From an uncultured Emergencia sp. (GTDB taxonomy: Bacteria > Bacillota > Clostridia > Peptostreptococcales > Anaerovoracaceae): DNA of 8,158 nt. Positions 6,663 to 8,158 of this stretch are shown piece after piece. The DNA is taken from positions 1-8,158 of the forward strand of contig CABSEO010000070.1 of NCBI GenBank assembly GCA_902476665.1. Reading direction: 5' to 3'. How positions within the stretch are numbered: the stretch's first letter is position 1; each line of letters opens with the position of its first letter. Position numbers and translations under genes: made by a program. The notes under the pieces are model-generated. The model worked only from the letters and a program-made list of their open reading frames with translations, was not told where the DNA came from and did not search any database.

Positions 6663-8158
6663 TCACTCCTGCTGTTTCTCATCTTCAGCCTGCAGATACT
6701 TACTCAATGTTGCGGCAACAGCTCCATTTCCCTCTGTCATCTCTGTAAACATGGACTTTATTTTTCTCCCCAGGCCAAGGGCGAGCAAATCCACACCGAA
6801 AATCACCTCATTGGACAAAATAGGATCCAGTGCTGTATCACAATCACCCCCTACTCCCTCTTTAACTGCTTCCATATGCTTTCTCAGGTAATCCAGCATA
6901 GGGTCAGGGCTCAACTCAAAGGCACATCCCTTGTCATCTGTTCCCAGCAAATACCGGAACCAGCCTGCAATAACAAGGGGAATTGCGGTTAAATCCTTCA
7001 GTTCTGTATCTTTTCTTTCCGCATAGGTTTTCAAAGTTTCTCCAAATCTGACTGCCAGTTTCTGAGATGTGTCTGTGGCGATCCTCTGAGGAGTGTCTGG
7101 CAGGAACGGATTTGCAACCCGTTCTGTCAATACCTCGGCTAAAAAAACCTCAGGATCGATAATTCCCGGATCCGTCACCACTGGTAGTCCTTCCTTATAA
7201 CCGAGAGTGTGTACCAGCTGTTTCAGAAGCGGATCCCCCATTTCATCAGAGATTTTCTTATACGATAAAAGACACCCGAAAACTGCCAGTGCTGTATGAA
7301 TAGGATTAAGACAGGTGCAGACCTTCATCTTCTCCGTTTTTTCCACTGTCTCACGATCTGCGAACGTAACGCCCCGTCCCTGTAGTTCCGGTCTTCCTGC
7401 AGGAAATTTATCTTCTATGATCAAATACTGGCAGGCTTCTGCGTTGACATAAGGAGCGATATATGTGTTTTTTCCGGTAACGATCGGAGATATGTTCTCA
7501 ATTCCCTGTTCCTGCAGAATCTGGGCAATCTCCTCATCAGGCCTAGGCGTAATCTTGTCGATCATCGTAATTGGGAAACTCACATACCCTTCATCTGTCA
7601 GGTATTCACAAAATTCCCGCTCCACCTTGCCTTTCAAGCACCATTGTTCCGCTATGGATACAACAGCCTTTCGAAGCCGATCTCCGTTATGAGAAAAGTT
7701 ATCCATACTGACAAGTCCCAGAGGCAGACGACCTGCTTTATACCGTTCATAACATAGAGCCGTAATCATGCCCATATAACTTTGCGCATAGTCGGGACCC
7801 ATGTCAAAATCTTTTTCTACCTGCCGAAAATACTTACCGTCAGGGCCACTGAGCTGATAACCTTTTTCTGTAATGGTAAAGCTGACCATTTGCAGAGATT
7901 TCTTTCGAAATACTTCTTTCAGTCTTTCAAAGGATTCTCCCTTTGTCCTGTCCATTATAAGTCCTTCCGCCACACTCGCCACCAGTTCTTTTCTGATTTC
8001 ACCGTCGGCGCACAATGTGACCAGAATACTCAGATTATCACAGGGAGTATAAATTCCATCCACAATATCATAGTCAAATCCCTCTGCCACGATCAGACCA
8101 CGATCCAGATCTCCGGCGTTGAGCATGTTCTGTACAACATTTGCATGAAATGCACGGA
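6663..8158 (-). CDS. Mannitol dehydrogenase-family oxidoreductase, probably fructuronate reductase (UxuB-like), 5'-truncated
   Basis: The frame is open to the window edge: before the ATG at 8126 it continues as RAFHANVVQN, the end of the family's 'G-x-GNIFRAFHA' dinucleotide-binding segment. That ATG is therefore internal and roughly 40-50 N-terminal residues are probably missing. Numbered from that Met, it has LIVAEGFDYDIVD (11-23), FTITEKGY (83-90), SMDNFSHNGD (140-149), the IDKITPRP equivalent of the VDR block (189-196), and a catalytic-type KVCTCLNPIHTAL with Lys268, Asn274 and His277. Lys-to-Asn spacing is 6 rather than 5 as in UxaB, which I believe is normal for this Clostridia subfamily. 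Next to uxaB, uxaA and eda, the simplest role is NAD-dependent interconversion of fructuronate and mannonate in the glucuronate branch. Another polyol or aldonate substrate is possible, because the family is broad. It ends 7 bases before uxaB. Confidence 0.85.
   Translation of the reverse strand, partial: RAFHANVVQNMLNAGDLDRGLIVAEGFDYDIVDGIYTPCDNLSILVTLCADGEIRKELVASVAEGLIMDRTKGESFERLKEVFRKKSLQMVSFTITEKGYQLSGPDGKYFRQVEKDFDMGPDYAQSYMGMITALCYERYKAGRLPLGLVSMDNFSHNGDRLRKAVVSIAEQWCLKGKVEREFCEYLTDEGYVSFPITMIDKITPRPDEEIAQILQEQGIENISPIVTGKNTYIAPYVNAEACQYLIIEDKFPAGRPELQGRGVTFADRETVEKTEKMKVCTCLNPIHTALAVFGCLLSYKKISDEMGDPLLKQLVHTLGYKEGLPVVTDPGIIDPEVFLAEVLTERVANPFLPDTPQRIATDTSQKLAVRFGETLKTYAERKDTELKDLTAIPLVIAGWFRYLLGTDDKGCAFELSPDPMLDYLRKHMEAVKEGVGGDCDTALDPILSNEVIFGVDLLALGLGRKIKSMFTEMTEGNGAVAATLSKYLQAEDEKQQE
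6666..6670 (-). promoter_or_regulatory. uxaB: Ribosome binding site of uxaB inside the upstream gene's end
   Basis: AGGAG on the minus strand directly precedes the TGA stop of the UxuB-like gene and sits 10 bases before the ATG at 6655. This supports that start and coupling to the upstream gene. Confidence 0.65.

Noticed and set aside
1..8158. A novel defence, mobile or RNA-guided system
   Set aside because: No transposase, integrase, direct-repeat array, tRNA, reverse transcriptase or nuclease beyond RNase HI is present, and almost every base is accounted for by metabolic genes.

Overview
The window reads as a chromosomal segment of an anaerobic, low-to-moderate GC Firmicute, most likely a Clostridia/Lachnospiraceae-type gut bacterium. 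This is inferred from protein character (a Clostridia-style KDPG aldolase with a C-terminal tail, and a long F420-ligase-like protein next to RNase H), purine-rich AGGAG ribosome sites, and tightly packed operons. No taxonomic marker such as rRNA is present.

Left part, plus strand (1-1630): the 3' end of an RNase HI gene, whose start lies outside the window, is followed 2 bases later by a 396-residue protein of the coenzyme F420-0:gamma-glutamyl ligase family. A strong ribosome site inside the end of the RNase H gene serves the second gene. A perfect hairpin at 1643-1682 closes this unit and also sits just past the end of the converging operon, so it probably terminates transcription from both sides.

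Right part, minus strand (8158 down to 1699): a hexuronate catabolic operon. In transcription order it holds a UxuB-like mannitol dehydrogenase-family oxidoreductase (5' end outside the window), tagaturonate reductase uxaB, altronate dehydratase uxaA, KDPG/KHG aldolase eda, and 2-keto-3-deoxygluconate kinase kdgK. Intergenic gaps are about 7, 0 (overlap), 34 and 15 bases, each with a Shine-Dalgarno site, so one polycistronic mRNA is expected. Together the products would carry tagaturonate (from galacturonate), and probably fructuronate (from glucuronate), through altronate or mannonate to 2-keto-3-deoxygluconate, then KDPG, then pyruvate plus glyceraldehyde-3-phosphate. The isomerase UxaC, mannonate dehydratase UxuA, transporters and any regulator are not in the window.

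The most notable feature is that kdgK is broken. Its reading frame shifts at about 2401, exactly where the family has a conserved Tyr-Asp-Arg-Ala-type segment, and the pattern fits loss of 5 bases. Either this kinase is a fresh pseudogene, or the sequence has an error, or the two halves are joined or separately translated. Other points of interest are the long insertion in RNase H, the unusual tail on Eda, and an F420-ligase homologue in a lineage that usually does not make F420. I found no mobile element, CRISPR array, tRNA, rRNA or clearly new system.
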